This document shows, in pieces, positions 27,136-35,772 of a stretch of 64,000 nt of DNA. Source of the stretch: JBGZEX01 sp041846495 (lineage in GTDB: Bacteria; Bacteroidota; Bacteroidia; Bacteroidales; Marinifilaceae). The translations under genes were made by a program, and so were the position numbers. The first letter of the stretch is position 1. The number at the start of each line of letters is the position of its first letter. The stretch is taken from NCBI GenBank assembly GCA_041846495.1, contig JBGZEX010000075.1, positions 1 to 64,000 of the forward strand. The letters run 5' to 3'. The notes below the pieces were generated by a model, which was given only the letters and a program-made list of their open reading frames with translations, had not been told where the DNA came from and did no database searches.

Positions 27136-28776
27136 ATGGAGGTTTTTCGACCGAAATTTTTTGATTTATTAAGAGACGGTTCCATTAAAAAAAGTTTTTC
27201 TAAGGACATTTTAGCCGGAATTGTCGTAGGTATCGTAGCGATACCTCTTGCGATAGCCTTTGCCGTAGCTTCGGGCGTTGCCCCGGGTAAAGGTATTATT
27301 ACTGCGGTGATAGGCGGATTCATCATTTCTTTTTTGGGAGGAAGCCGTGTACAGATAGGAGGGCCTACGGGGGCTTTTATCGTAATCGTATTCGGCATTA
27401 TTCAGGAATACGGTATGGGCGGAATGATGATGGCGACGGTTATGGCCGGTATTATTCTCATATGTTTCGGACTTCTGCGATTGGGTACTTTGCTGAAATA
27501 TATTCCGCATCCTCTTATCGTAGGTTTTACTTCCGGTATTGCCGTAGTTATTCTTACGACTCAGATTCCCGCAGCTTTAGGACTTCAAACAGGGGAGCTT
27601 CCCGGTAGTTTTATAGGGAAATGGGGGGCATATTTAAAAAATGCGGGGAGTCTTAATTTTTTTGCAGCGGGGACGACCCTTCTTACGATATTGATTATTT
27701 TATTGACGCCTAAAATAACCCGTCGGATTCCGGGTTCTTTTTTGGCAATAGTATTGGTTACGCCTTTGGTGCATTTCTTGTTTCCCGGCTCGGTAGTCAC
27801 TATAGGCAGTCTTTACGGAGATATAGGTTTTAGTTTTAATCCTGAGTTGCCCGCCGTCGATTGGGCGAATATCGGGAGCTATATCCAACCGGCTATAACG
27901 ATAGCCATGTTAGGGGCTATAGAATCCTTGCTTTCCGCCGTCGTGGCCGATGGAATGATAGGAGACTCCCATCGTTCGAATACGGAATTGATAGCACAGG
28001 GTATCGCCAATGCGGTAGTTCCTTTTTTCGGAGGGATTCCCGCTACCGGAGCCATAGCACGTACGGCCACCAATGTGAAAAACGGAGGACGTACGCCCCT
28101 TGCCGGAATGATGCATGCCGTTTTTTTATTGCTTATAATGCTTTTTTTCGGGAATTGGGCTTCTCTGATACCGATGTCCTGTCTTGCCGGAATATTGATA
28201 GTCGTCGCTTATAATATGAGCGAATGGCGGAATTTCGTATCCGTATTGAAGGGATCTTTTTTCGATATAATCATATTGTTGATTACTTTTTTACTTACCG
28301 TATTGGTGGATCTTACCGTTGCAATTCAAATCGGTGTGGTTTTGGCCGCTTTGTTGTTTATGAAACGGATGGCGGATAATGCTCCGTCCGTTATAAATTC
28401 TTTGGATGAGGATGTAGCGGGAATATATAAAAATATTCCCGCCAATATCGGCATATATGAAATCAGCGGACCTTTCTTTTTTGCCTCGGCGAAGGTGTAC
28501 TCGGAAACCATTCGGGAAATAGGCCTCGAATATCGAGTCGTCATCATAAGGATGCGTCACGTGCCTTTCGTAGATGCTACGGGAATCAAGAATTTGAAGG
28601 ATACCGTGAAATTTCTTCGGTCCAAAGATACGAATATAATATTGTCGGGAGTGAGAGCGGGAGTTAGAAAGGATTTGGATAAATTCGGAGTGTCTGAACT
28701 GGTGGGAGAAAACCGGATTTATTCTAAATTCGAAGAAGCTTTGGAGGCTGCTGTTCGCAGCTCGGAAGAGGTATGA
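27136..28776 (+). CDS. SulP family anion transporter with STAS domain
   Basis: SLC26/SulP inner-membrane transporter, 546 residues from the chosen start. The first helices contain DILAGIVVGIVAIPLAIAFAVASG, the SulP signature. The membrane domain has about 14 segments, including GGIPATGAIARTATN, and runs to about residue 430. A cytoplasmic STAS domain ends the protein (VVIIRMRHVPFVDATGIKNL). Sulfate, bicarbonate and dicarboxylates are known substrates in the family; none can be selected here. A frame extension to 27049 would start inside the upstream terminator, so the ATG at 27136 is preferred. Confidence 0.93.
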   Translation: MEVFRPKFFDLLRDGSIKKSFSKDILAGIVVGIVAIPLAIAFAVASGVAPGKGIITAVIGGFIISFLGGSRVQIGGPTGAFIVIVFGIIQEYGMGGMMMATVMAGIILICFGLLRLGTLLKYIPHPLIVGFTSGIAVVILTTQIPAALGLQTGELPGSFIGKWGAYLKNAGSLNFFAAGTTLLTILIILLTPKITRRIPGSFLAIVLVTPLVHFLFPGSVVTIGSLYGDIGFSFNPELPAVDWANIGSYIQPAITIAMLGAIESLLSAVVADGMIGDSHRSNTELIAQGIANAVVPFFGGIPATGAIARTATNVKNGGRTPLAGMMHAVFLLLIMLFFGNWASLIPMSCLAGILIVVAYNMSEWRNFVSVLKGSFFDIIILLITFLLTVLVDLTVAIQIGVVLAALLFMKRMADNAPSVINSLDEDVAGIYKNIPANIGIYEISGPFFFASAKVYSETIREIGLEYRVVIIRMRHVPFVDATGIKNLKDTVKFLRSKDTNIILSGVRAGVRKDLDKFGVSELVGENRIYSKFEEALEAAVRSSEEV

Positions 28777-28819
28777 ATCGAAGGGATTGAAGCCTACTTC
28801 TCAAATAAAATTCGATTTG

Positions 28820-28851
28820 TTTGGGATAAAGAGAAAAAAAACCTAATTTTG
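28820..28851 (+). promoter_or_regulatory. Promoter of rpmH
   Basis: TTTG (28820-28823), a 20-base spacer and TAATTTTG (28844-28851) make a near-perfect Bacteroidetes primary promoter. The start point would be near 28858, about 33 bases before the ATG. Confidence 0.8.
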
Positions 28852-28890
28852 CAGTCCGAACTTTGGAGATAACGATAAAATGATAATACT

Positions 28891-29049
28891 ATGAAACGCA
28901 CATTTCAACCCTCTAACAGAAAGAGAAGGAATAAACACGGTTTTCGCGCCCGTATGGCAACGACGGGAGGTCGTTCGGTATTGGCAAGCAGAAGAGCCAA
29001 GGGCAGAAAGAAACTTACGGTATCCGACGAACACAGGCATAAAGCGTGA
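28891..29049 (+). CDS. rpmH: 50S ribosomal protein L34
   Basis: A 52-residue, very basic protein beginning MKRTFQPSNRKRRNKHGF, followed by RARMATTGGRSVLASRRAKGRKKL, which is unmistakable L34. It carries a short C-terminal extension (TVSDEHRHKA) of the type seen in Bacteroidetes. It is a single-gene unit between a consensus promoter and a UUCG-loop terminator; dnaA is not adjacent, in contrast to many other phyla. Confidence 0.97.
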   Translation: MKRTFQPSNRKRRNKHGFRARMATTGGRSVLASRRAKGRKKLTVSDEHRHKA

Positions 29050-29065
29050 ATTTTTAAGGTATATG

Positions 29066-29086
29066 AGCTGCTTCGGCAGCTTTTTT
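29066..29086 (+). terminator. Rho-independent terminator after rpmH
   Basis: AGCTGC-TTCG-GCAGCT is a six-base stem with a stable UUCG tetraloop, directly followed by T residues. Confidence 0.88.
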
Positions 29087-29124
29087 AATGCTGTCATCTA
29101 TCGGGCGTGAAGAATGGTGATTAT

Positions 29125-29829
29125 ATGAATGATTTCAGACGTCTTATCGGGAAGGCGAAGGATCGGTTGAATATATTGGAGGAAGAGGTCGATGTGGAAG
29201 TGTGCAAAGAGTATTTCGAGTTGGTGCGTCGAATTCCGGCCGGGAGTGACGAGTTCAAGAGGTTGAGCCGTACGTATGTTGAAAATATAAATGATCTTTT
29301 TTCCGATGACACGGGCATTGCGGAAAAGCAGCGGATGCTCGCGGTGCTTGCTCAATTGGCGGATGTTACGGTATACAGGACGTTGGAGTATTTTTCAAAA
29401 CAGGATACTCCTCTGAAGGCTTGGGGTGTCGTTGCACTTCAACAGGCCAGAATGTTGTTGTCCGCAACATTGCTCGACGAACAGGAGATATTCATATCTT
29501 CGGGATTGGGAGGTAAGGACGGTTGTTTGCGTTATTTTTGTGCATTTTCTTATAGAGAAGAGGGGGAGTTGCCCGAATTTCAGTATAAAACCCTTGTTAA
29601 AGAAACGGAATTGGCCCTTTCTTCCGCAGGAGGTGGAGCGGAGTCTTGGGAAACTATGAGCGGATTCGCTACGGTTATTGCTCTTTTGCCGGTAGATGCG
29701 GATATAAAGAGCATTTTCGATAAAATCATTTCGGAATGTAATAATTACGGACAATTTCTTAAGGACAGAGTGATAATAACCAATGTGAAAAAACTATCCT
29801 ATAAGGAATTGTCGGAAATATCGGATTAA
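29125..29829 (+). CDS. Conserved hypothetical protein, helical
   Basis: I do not recognise a family. It is a soluble protein of about 234 residues without signal peptide or TM helix. The N-terminal half is helical and acidic (KDRLNILEEEVDVEVCKEYFELVRRI), and the C-terminal half has a mixed pattern (FATVIALLPVDADIKSIFDKI) with a short conserved-looking loop SSGLGGKDGCLRYF. I chose the ATG at 29125; a GTG at 29107 is also in frame. It converges on obgE with a four-base overlap of ends. No functional clue beyond neighbourhood with translation genes. Confidence 0.7.
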   Translation: MNDFRRLIGKAKDRLNILEEEVDVEVCKEYFELVRRIPAGSDEFKRLSRTYVENINDLFSDDTGIAEKQRMLAVLAQLADVTVYRTLEYFSKQDTPLKAWGVVALQQARMLLSATLLDEQEIFISSGLGGKDGCLRYFCAFSYREEGELPEFQYKTLVKETELALSSAGGGAESWETMSGFATVIALLPVDADIKSIFDKIISECNNYGQFLKDRVIITNVKKLSYKELSEISD

Positions 29830-30812
29830 TTCAGTAGTTTCCAAAGTTCGTCTTTCAGTTCGGTTATTCCGGCTCCGGTTACGGAGGATATGAATACGTA
29901 GGGAATATCCGGTAGCTCGGCTTTCATTTCTTCGATTAATTCTTTATCGGCATAATCGCTTTTGGAAATGGCGAGCATCCTTTTTTTATCCAGTAATTCG
30001 GGATTATATTGTTTTAATTCGTCGAGCAGAATATGGTATTCCCGGCCTATGTCTTTCGAATCCGCCGGTACCATGAAGAGGAGGACGGAGTTGCGTTCGA
30101 TATGCCGAAGGAAGCGTATGCCCAAACCTTTTCCGAGATGTGCTCCTTCGATTATGCCCGGAATATCCGCCATGGCGAAAGAGCGATTGTCGCGATAGGG
30201 GATAATGCCTATGTTGGGAACCAATGTAGTGAAAGGGTAATCGGCGATTTCGGGTTTCGCAGTGGATATGACCGATAGTAATGTGGATTTTCCCGCATTG
30301 GGGAATCCGACAATACCGACGTCCGCCAGGATTTTTAATTCCAGGATAATGCTTTTTTCGACCCGGGGTTGTCCCGGTTGGGCATATCTTGGGGTTTGAT
30401 TCGTGGCGGATTTGAAATTCCAATTTCCCAATCCGCCTTTTCCCCCTTTTACGAGTATTACGGATTCGGCATCTTCGGTGATTTCACAGAGGATTTCTCC
30501 CGTTTCGGCATCCTTGGCTACCGTTCCTAAAGGAACTTCTATAACGGCATTATCTCCGTCTTTTCCCGTAGAGCGGGATTTGCTACCGGATTCGCCGTCT
30601 CCGGCAAAAACATGCCGTTTGTATTTTAGATGTATGAGAGTCCACAGATTCCGATTGCCCGATAAGATTACGTCCCCTCCTTTACCTCCGTCCCCTCCGT
30701 CGGGTCCTCCTTTGGGAGAAAGTTTATCTCTGTGAAGATGTGTGGAACCGTTTCCGCCGGCTCCGCTTCTACAGAAAATTTTTACGTAGTCTACAAAATT
30801 TGTAACAGCCAT
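29826..30812 (-). CDS. obgE: Obg GTPase (ribosome assembly, stress signalling)
   Basis: Obg/CgtA GTPase of 328 residues associated with the 50S subunit. The Gly-rich Obg fold covers residues 1-158, including SPKGGPDGGDGGKGGDV. The G domain has GFPNAGKST (G1), DIPG (G3) and SKSD (G4). The C-terminal OCT domain found in Firmicutes is absent, as usual in Bacteroidetes. I chose MAVTNFVDYV at 30812, which overlaps the hpt stop by one base (TGATG); two extra upstream codons are less likely. Confidence 0.95.
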   Translation of the reverse strand: MAVTNFVDYVKIFCRSGAGGNGSTHLHRDKLSPKGGPDGGDGGKGGDVILSGNRNLWTLIHLKYKRHVFAGDGESGSKSRSTGKDGDNAVIEVPLGTVAKDAETGEILCEITEDAESVILVKGGKGGLGNWNFKSATNQTPRYAQPGQPRVEKSIILELKILADVGIVGFPNAGKSTLLSVISTAKPEIADYPFTTLVPNIGIIPYRDNRSFAMADIPGIIEGAHLGKGLGIRFLRHIERNSVLLFMVPADSKDIGREYHILLDELKQYNPELLDKKRMLAISKSDYADKELIEEMKAELPDIPYVFISSVTGAGITELKDELWKLLN

Positions 30813-31348
30813 CAGCAAATAATATATAAATCGGGGAAATTTCTTCCCAAACCGTCGTAATCCAGTCCTCTTCCCACCACAAAATCATTTTCGAGAATCA
30901 TGGCGTTGTAGTCGGGAATTCTTCCCGTCTTGAGGGCTTTGGGTTTGAAAAACATGGTAGCGATGCAAATGCTTGCAGGCTCTTCGGCTTTTAAGGTGTT
31001 GATGAGATGTTCCATGGACTTGCCGGTATCGATCATATCTTCCAAAATGACGATATTTCTTCCTTTTATCTTTTCGTTCAAACCGATGAGCGAGTTTATC
31101 CGGTCGGTGGAATTCGTGCCGCAATAAGAAGTGAATTTAATAAAACTCACTTCGGTGTTTTTTAAATCTATATGTTTCAACAAATCGGAGGTAAACATAA
31201 ACGAGCCGTTCAATACGCTTAAAAATATGGGCTCCTTGTCTTTCATATCCCGGTTTATTTCTTCCGCTACTCGTTTGATTTCCTTGTCGATGAGTTCCCC
31301 TTTAATAAGAAGACGGAATTCTTTGTCATGTAGTTTTATCGTTTTCAT
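30812..31348 (-). CDS. hpt: Hypoxanthine phosphoribosyltransferase
   Basis: Purine salvage enzyme making IMP or GMP from the free base and PRPP, 178 residues. The PRPP-binding motif is VILEDMIDTGKS at 100-111. The flexible-loop SYCGT near 74 and the C-terminal VVGRGLDYDGLGRNFPDLY are diagnostic. It is the first gene of the hpt-obgE operon and transcribed away from purE, a de novo purine gene; the two promoters overlap. Confidence 0.95.
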   Translation of the reverse strand: MKTIKLHDKEFRLLIKGELIDKEIKRVAEEINRDMKDKEPIFLSVLNGSFMFTSDLLKHIDLKNTEVSFIKFTSYCGTNSTDRINSLIGLNEKIKGRNIVILEDMIDTGKSMEHLINTLKAEEPASICIATMFFKPKALKTGRIPDYNAMILENDFVVGRGLDYDGLGRNFPDLYIIC

Positions 31349-31404
31349 AGAAAAAATAGCAATGTTTATCCCTTAATTCCCGATAGTCCGAAAAGAATTT
31401 TAAT

Positions 31405-31422
31405 TATATTTGTACAAATGTA
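31405..31422. promoter_or_regulatory. Overlapping opposed -7 boxes of purE (+) and hpt (-)
   Basis: TATATTTG (31405-31412, plus strand) and TACATTTG (31422-31415, minus strand) meet in the 10-base palindrome TTTGTACAAA. Both fit TAnnTTTG. Polymerases bound to the two would cover the same DNA, so hpt and purE transcription may exclude each other. Confidence 0.55.
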
Positions 31423-31449
31423 TGAATTCCTATCCAAAAATCGTAAAAA

Positions 31450-31956
31450 ATGAGACCTAAAGTATCGATAATTATGGGCAGTACTTCCGACCTCGAGATA
31501 ATGAATAAGGCTGCTAAGCAATTGGAGGAATTTGAGATTCCTTTCGAACTTCTCGCCCTCTCCGCCCATCGTACTCCGGATGCCGTAGAAGAGTTTGCCC
31601 GAAATGCCGAGAACAGAGGTATTTCGGTTATTATTGCCGGGGCCGGTATGGCAGCCCATCTTCCGGGGGTTATTGCAGCCATGACTCCCATTCCCGTAAT
31701 CGGAGTGCCGATAAGGTCTTCTTTCGACGGATGGGACGCATTATTGGCTATCGTGCAAATGCCTCCCGGAATACCTGTTGCTACCGTAGCCGTGAACGGG
31801 GCACAGAATGCAGCCGTGTTGGCCGCCCAAATTATTGCCGGAGCCGATGAAAAAGTCAGGTGCACCGTAAAGAATTTCAAACGGGAATTAGGCAAGAAGA
31901 TAGAGAAAGCAAACGACGAACTCAAAACGGTTTCGTATAAATTTAAGACGAATTGA
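31450..31956 (+). CDS. purE: N5-carboxyaminoimidazole ribonucleotide mutase
   Basis: Class I PurE of de novo purine synthesis, converting N5-CAIR to CAIR in the cytosol; 168 residues. Phosphate-binding MGSTSDLEIM is at 9-18, the catalytic H40 lies in LSAHRTPD, and AGAGMAAHLPGV and the GVPI loop follow. purK is not in the window. A short leader separates it from its -7 box. Confidence 0.95.
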   Translation: MRPKVSIIMGSTSDLEIMNKAAKQLEEFEIPFELLALSAHRTPDAVEEFARNAENRGISVIIAGAGMAAHLPGVIAAMTPIPVIGVPIRSSFDGWDALLAIVQMPPGIPVATVAVNGAQNAAVLAAQIIAGADEKVRCTVKNFKRELGKKIEKANDELKTVSYKFKTN

Positions 31957-32004
31957 TTTAGCCGTTTTTGCCGGCTTGATACGGAAACTTAAAACAGATA
32001 CGAT

Positions 32005-32871
32005 ATGCAGCAGTTGAAAATAGTTTCTAAATTTACGAGCCGAGATACTCTCTCTATGGAGTTGTATCTTGTCGAGATATCGAAGATAAGTCTGTTGACA
32101 GTGGAAGAAGAAATCGAATTGGCTACTCAGGCTCAAAAAGGCTCTAAGGAAGCCAAGAAAAAACTGGTGCTGGCCAATCTTCGTTTCGTAGTATCCGTTG
32201 CCAAACAATACCGGAATTTGGGATTGAGTATGGAGGATTTGATAAATGAGGGAAATATCGGATTACTTAAGGCCGTGGATTATTTCGACGTGACCAAAGG
32301 GTTTAAATTTATTTCTTATGCGGTGTGGTGGATAAGACAATCCATTCTTCAGGCTTTGGCGGATTTCCCGAGATTGATACGCTTGCCGTTGAGCAAATTG
32401 AACGTAATCAATAAAATAAACCGTTATGTGGAATATTATGAGCAGCTTTTGGAACGTCCTCCTACTTATGAAGAAATTGCCGAAGAATTGAATCTTAAAG
32501 AGAAAGAAATTAAGGAAGCTATAGGGCATATGCTGCATCCTATTTATCTGGATCACATTTTTTCCGAAAAGGAAGAATCTTTTGAAAAGATTGTAGAGTT
32601 GTTGATTTCCCGGCAGACGGAGGATAATCGACAATTGTTTTCCTCTCCTTCGTTCCTTTTGGAATTGGAACGTTCTTTGGAGCGGCTCCCGGAGCCGGAA
32701 CGTAAGGTGTTGATATGGTATTACGGGCTTTATGGGGAGTTCCCCCATACGTTCGAAAGTATCGGACAAAAAATGAGCCGTTCTTGTGAGCGGGTACGCC
32801 AAATATATTGCGATGCCATACGGCATATGAAAGAAGAGAGTGTGAAAAAAAGGCTTCGGGAATTTCTATGA
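32005..32871 (+). CDS. RpoD-like sigma-70 family factor, divergent paralogue
   Basis: Sigma factor of 288 residues, the size of the Bacteroidetes primary sigma. Region 1.2 is at about 16-46, regions 2.1-2.4 at 55-118 (LRFVVSVAKQYRNLGLSMED and ISYAVWWIRQSILQAL, strongly conserved) and region 3 at 122-200. The region 4.2 helix-turn-helix (FESIGQKMSRSCERVRQIYCD) lies at 250-270. Regions 3 and 4 differ from the canonical RpoD text I recall (LTRERVRQI becomes SRSCERVRQI, and the region 3 linker is unlike it), so I read it as a second, group 2-like factor. Start ATG at 32005; no clear promoter. Confidence 0.82.
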   Translation: MQQLKIVSKFTSRDTLSMELYLVEISKISLLTVEEEIELATQAQKGSKEAKKKLVLANLRFVVSVAKQYRNLGLSMEDLINEGNIGLLKAVDYFDVTKGFKFISYAVWWIRQSILQALADFPRLIRLPLSKLNVINKINRYVEYYEQLLERPPTYEEIAEELNLKEKEIKEAIGHMLHPIYLDHIFSEKEESFEKIVELLISRQTEDNRQLFSSPSFLLELERSLERLPEPERKVLIWYYGLYGEFPHTFESIGQKMSRSCERVRQIYCDAIRHMKEESVKKRLREFL

Positions 32872-32930
32872 AACTTCGTACGGTATTGTTTTATTACGGC
32901 AAAAATACATCGACCGTATAGCCTTGGAAA

Positions 32931-32992
32931 GAGCTGTTCATGGAATTCGAGCACTATTGTTCTCGGTGGTTACGACTTTGCGCTCATACTTG
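32931..32992 (-). pseudogene. Decayed tRNA-Thr-like copy
   Basis: Downstream of the intact tRNA-Thr the minus strand again shows a T-arm plus acceptor-like end (CTCGAATTCCATGAACAGC against TTCGAATCCCATGAGTGGC) and, at tRNA-like spacing, an anticodon-loop-like GTCGTAA and a GAGCGC D-arm remnant. The 5' acceptor strand is not recognisable and stems no longer pair, so it should be non-functional. It could be a decayed tandem duplicate or the scar of an element once integrated at the tRNA. Confidence 0.45.
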
Positions 32993-32997
32993 AAAAG

Positions 32998-33070
<73 letters not shown>

Positions 33071-33083
33071 TTGAAATCGTGCG

Positions 33084-33091
33084 CAAATATA
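33084..33091 (-). promoter_or_regulatory. -7 box of tRNA-Thr
   Basis: TATATTTG on the minus strand lies 14 bases before the tRNA 5' end. No TTTG is seen at -33. Confidence 0.5.
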
Positions 33092-33136
33092 AGATATTTT
33101 TATAATCTTACATAAAAAACGGGGAGGATTTTTTAT

Positions 33137-33838
33137 TTAAAGCGCATTGTCGTTTTCGATAATAAGTCTGAATCCGGAACCGTGTACGTTTTCAATGCGA
33201 ATATCTTCGTTGTCTTTAAAATACTTGCGCAGTTTTGTAATATAAACGTCCATGCTTCTGGCGGTGAAATAATCGTTGGAGCCCCATATCTTCGTAAGAG
33301 CTTTTTCCCGGGTCAATAATCCGGCTCTATCGTTATAAAGCATTTCCAAAAGTTGGGATTCTTTGGGTGTCAGTTTGGTTTCTTGTCCGTTTATGCTTAT
33401 GGTTCGAAGTTCGGTGTTAAAAGTATAGTCTCCGATGAGAATAATTCTGGCCTTGGCTTCTTCCGGTTCGTTTTCGCAACGCGAGAGAATGGCTTTTATT
33501 TTTAAAATAAGAAGTTCCGAATCGAAAGGTTTGCATATATAATCGTCGGCCCCGGCTTCGTATCCGAGTTTCATATCTTCTTTTTGGTTTTTTGCCGTTA
33601 TATAGATGAAAGGAATGTTGGGTGCCAATTCCCGTATCTTATGCCCCAAGGTAATACCGTCCATCTCGGGCATCATCACATCCAAAAGACAGATGTCGTA
33701 TTTGTTTTGTTTAAAAGCTTCGAGGCCTTGGGAACCGTTCGTACAAAGAGTTACTTCGTAATCGGAAAGCTCCAAATAGGATTTTAGTACGGAACCGAAA
33801 CATGGGTCGTCTTCGACCAATAAGATTTTATGTGCCAT
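33137..33838 (-). CDS. OmpR/PhoB family response regulator (RprY-like)
   Basis: Two-component response regulator of 233 residues. The receiver domain has acidic pair E9-D10, phospho-acceptor D53 (CLLDVMMP), T81 and K103 (ICKPFDSE). The C-terminal winged helix binds DNA (LTPKESQLLEMLYNDRAGLLTREK and SMDVYITKLRKYF). Length and wording resemble RprY of Bacteroides. It lies 21 bases after the kinase gene in the same operon. Targets cannot be inferred from the window. Confidence 0.93.
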   Translation of the reverse strand: MAHKILLVEDDPCFGSVLKSYLELSDYEVTLCTNGSQGLEAFKQNKYDICLLDVMMPEMDGITLGHKIRELAPNIPFIYITAKNQKEDMKLGYEAGADDYICKPFDSELLILKIKAILSRCENEPEEAKARIILIGDYTFNTELRTISINGQETKLTPKESQLLEMLYNDRAGLLTREKALTKIWGSNDYFTARSMDVYITKLRKYFKDNEDIRIENVHGSGFRLIIENDNAL

Positions 33839-33859
33839 AATCGTGTATTATTATATGTT

Positions 33860-35407
33860 TTATATCAATTTAAAAACTATTTTTATCAAAGTGCCCTTCC
33901 CTTTTTTCGAGGAAAGATATATGTTGCCGTTATGCAATTCTATAATATTCTTCACATAACTCAACCCCAAACCGAAACCTTTGACATCGTGTATATTTCC
34001 CGTACTTACACGGTAGAACCGTTTAAATACTTTTTTTTGCGCATCTTTTGAAATTCCTATTCCATGATCTTTAATTTCAATGACGATATCGTTTTTCTCT
34101 TTTTTCGTACAAACCTCGATATGAGGCGGACCTCCCGAGTATTTTATGGCATTGTCTATCAAATTGCAAATAGCATTCAATAAATGCACTTCATCTCCGT
34201 AGATGAAGTAGCTGCCTTCGGCATAAGTTTGCTCGATAATACCTCCGGCTTCCTGTATCTGGAGGGAGAAAAGCCGTACCGCTTCCTTTGTCATCGTATT
34301 AATATCGACATCGGTTTTGTTCAGATGCAATTCTCCTTTGTCCATCTTGGCTTGCTGCAAAATCCGTTCCACATATTTATTCATGCGTTCATTTTCCGAT
34401 TTGATGAGGTCGGTAAACTTATAAATTTGGTTTACGTCTTTAATGACTTTTTCTTTCCGAAGTGCGGAGGTCGCTAATGAAATCGTCGCGAGCGGCGTTT
34501 TGAATTCATGGGTCATATTGTTGATGAAATCGTTCTTTATGACCGATAATTTTTGTTGCCTCATAATGATGACGATGGTAATGATGAATACGCAAACGAG
34601 ACCGATTACGCAAAATCCCGAGGCTAAAAACATCCAGTCCATGTTGTTGAGTATTTCCGGCAAAATGGAGTCGAATTGTACGCATAAAAAGAAATCTTTT
34701 TTTATGTAATCGAGAGGGAAAAGCTCGATGTAGTAGAAGTTTTTTGCCGCTCTTCTGTTTTGAAGTTCGAGGATTTGGCGTTTATTGAGAATATCGTATC
34801 TGAAAGAGAGGTTGATGCCTGCATAGGCGAAAAATTCGCTTAGAAAAGATTTTAAGTCTATATTTTTCATTCGTTTGGCAAGAGAGGCATTCTGAGGATC
34901 CGAATCTTTTAAAACTTTTATCATAAGATTGTTCATCCTTTCGTATAATTCCTGTTGAGAGGCGGTATCCGCACGATTGCTTCCGATGGAACGAATCGTT
35001 TGCATGATGAATTGTTGGTTTACGAATTTGCCTTTCCCCGATCGGGGATGCGTGTTCGGAGGGGATACGAGACTGCTTTGACCGTAAAGACGGTCCATGT
35101 CCTGCGATAGAAAATTATAGAGATATTGGGAGTTCCAATTGCCGGAACTTTCTCTATCGGTGGTTATATGGTCGTTATAATCCTGGAGTTGTCCGAGATG
35201 TTGTTGCATTTCCCATATGTACTGGATGTAATTTATCTCGTCTATTTTGCTGACAACCCTTTCCAATGCTCCGTATACTTGGGTGGAAAATCGGTCTTCT
35301 TTTTCCTGTATGGCGTGTTCTATCCATAGCCATTGTACGACGACTACCGATAAAAATGCGACTCCCATCAAAGCCAAAAGAATTTTTATGATTATTTTCT
35401 TTATCAT
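33860..35407 (-). CDS. Sensor histidine kinase (RprX-like)
   Basis: Membrane sensor kinase of 515 residues. TM1 is at about 4-26, an extracytoplasmic helical sensor domain of some 230 residues follows, TM2 is at about 259-282, and the dimerisation H-box carries H300 (NNMTHEFKTPLAT). An HATPase_c domain with NLIDNAIKYS, DHGIGIS and GFGLGLSYVK ends the protein. I see no PAS domain, and little room for a HAMP between TM2 and the H-box. It resembles Bacteroides RprX in size and layout. The signal sensed is unknown. It precedes its cognate regulator. Confidence 0.93.
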   Translation of the reverse strand: MIKKIIIKILLALMGVAFLSVVVVQWLWIEHAIQEKEDRFSTQVYGALERVVSKIDEINYIQYIWEMQQHLGQLQDYNDHITTDRESSGNWNSQYLYNFLSQDMDRLYGQSSLVSPPNTHPRSGKGKFVNQQFIMQTIRSIGSNRADTASQQELYERMNNLMIKVLKDSDPQNASLAKRMKNIDLKSFLSEFFAYAGINLSFRYDILNKRQILELQNRRAAKNFYYIELFPLDYIKKDFFLCVQFDSILPEILNNMDWMFLASGFCVIGLVCVFIITIVIIMRQQKLSVIKNDFINNMTHEFKTPLATISLATSALRKEKVIKDVNQIYKFTDLIKSENERMNKYVERILQQAKMDKGELHLNKTDVDINTMTKEAVRLFSLQIQEAGGIIEQTYAEGSYFIYGDEVHLLNAICNLIDNAIKYSGGPPHIEVCTKKEKNDIVIEIKDHGIGISKDAQKKVFKRFYRVSTGNIHDVKGFGLGLSYVKNIIELHNGNIYLSSKKGKGTLIKIVFKLI

Positions 35408-35772
35408 ATACCTTTAATCCTGATTATCATTTTTCTTGAGCGACATTAATGGCGATGCCTGTGTGGACAGTCTCCGGCATCCGGTTGCATTTTTTCGATT
35501 TTTAATGTCGTCCGACAATTCGTTTTTTGAGTTTATATATTTTTCCTATTCTATACCTTGTTTTTTGTAAATACTTTTTCGGATACTTCCCGTTTTGCAG
35601 GGAAATTTTAAAACTCGATTCCCTATATATTGTTATTTTAATGCGATTTACAGCAAATTTATAATATTTTTTCTATTTCGTCGCATTTTGTCGTACGATT
35701 GTATGCGATTTATTTACCGGATGGCGTAGAATGCGAAAGTTTTCGGTAGTCGAGAGGGAGTCGTTCGGAAGT
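35408..35772. other. 365-base intergenic region with inverted repeat and weak -7 box
   Basis: No gene is seen. The AT-rich stretch lies between hflX and the histidine kinase. It contains a minus-strand -7 box TAAATTTG (35661-35654) that could start the kinase operon with a leader of about 240 bases. Within that leader lies a nested inverted repeat: CGACATTAA/TTAATGTCG at 35441-35449 and 35502-35510, with GATGCC/GGCATC inside. A direct repeat ATGCGATTTA occurs at 35641 and 35703. Confidence 0.4.
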
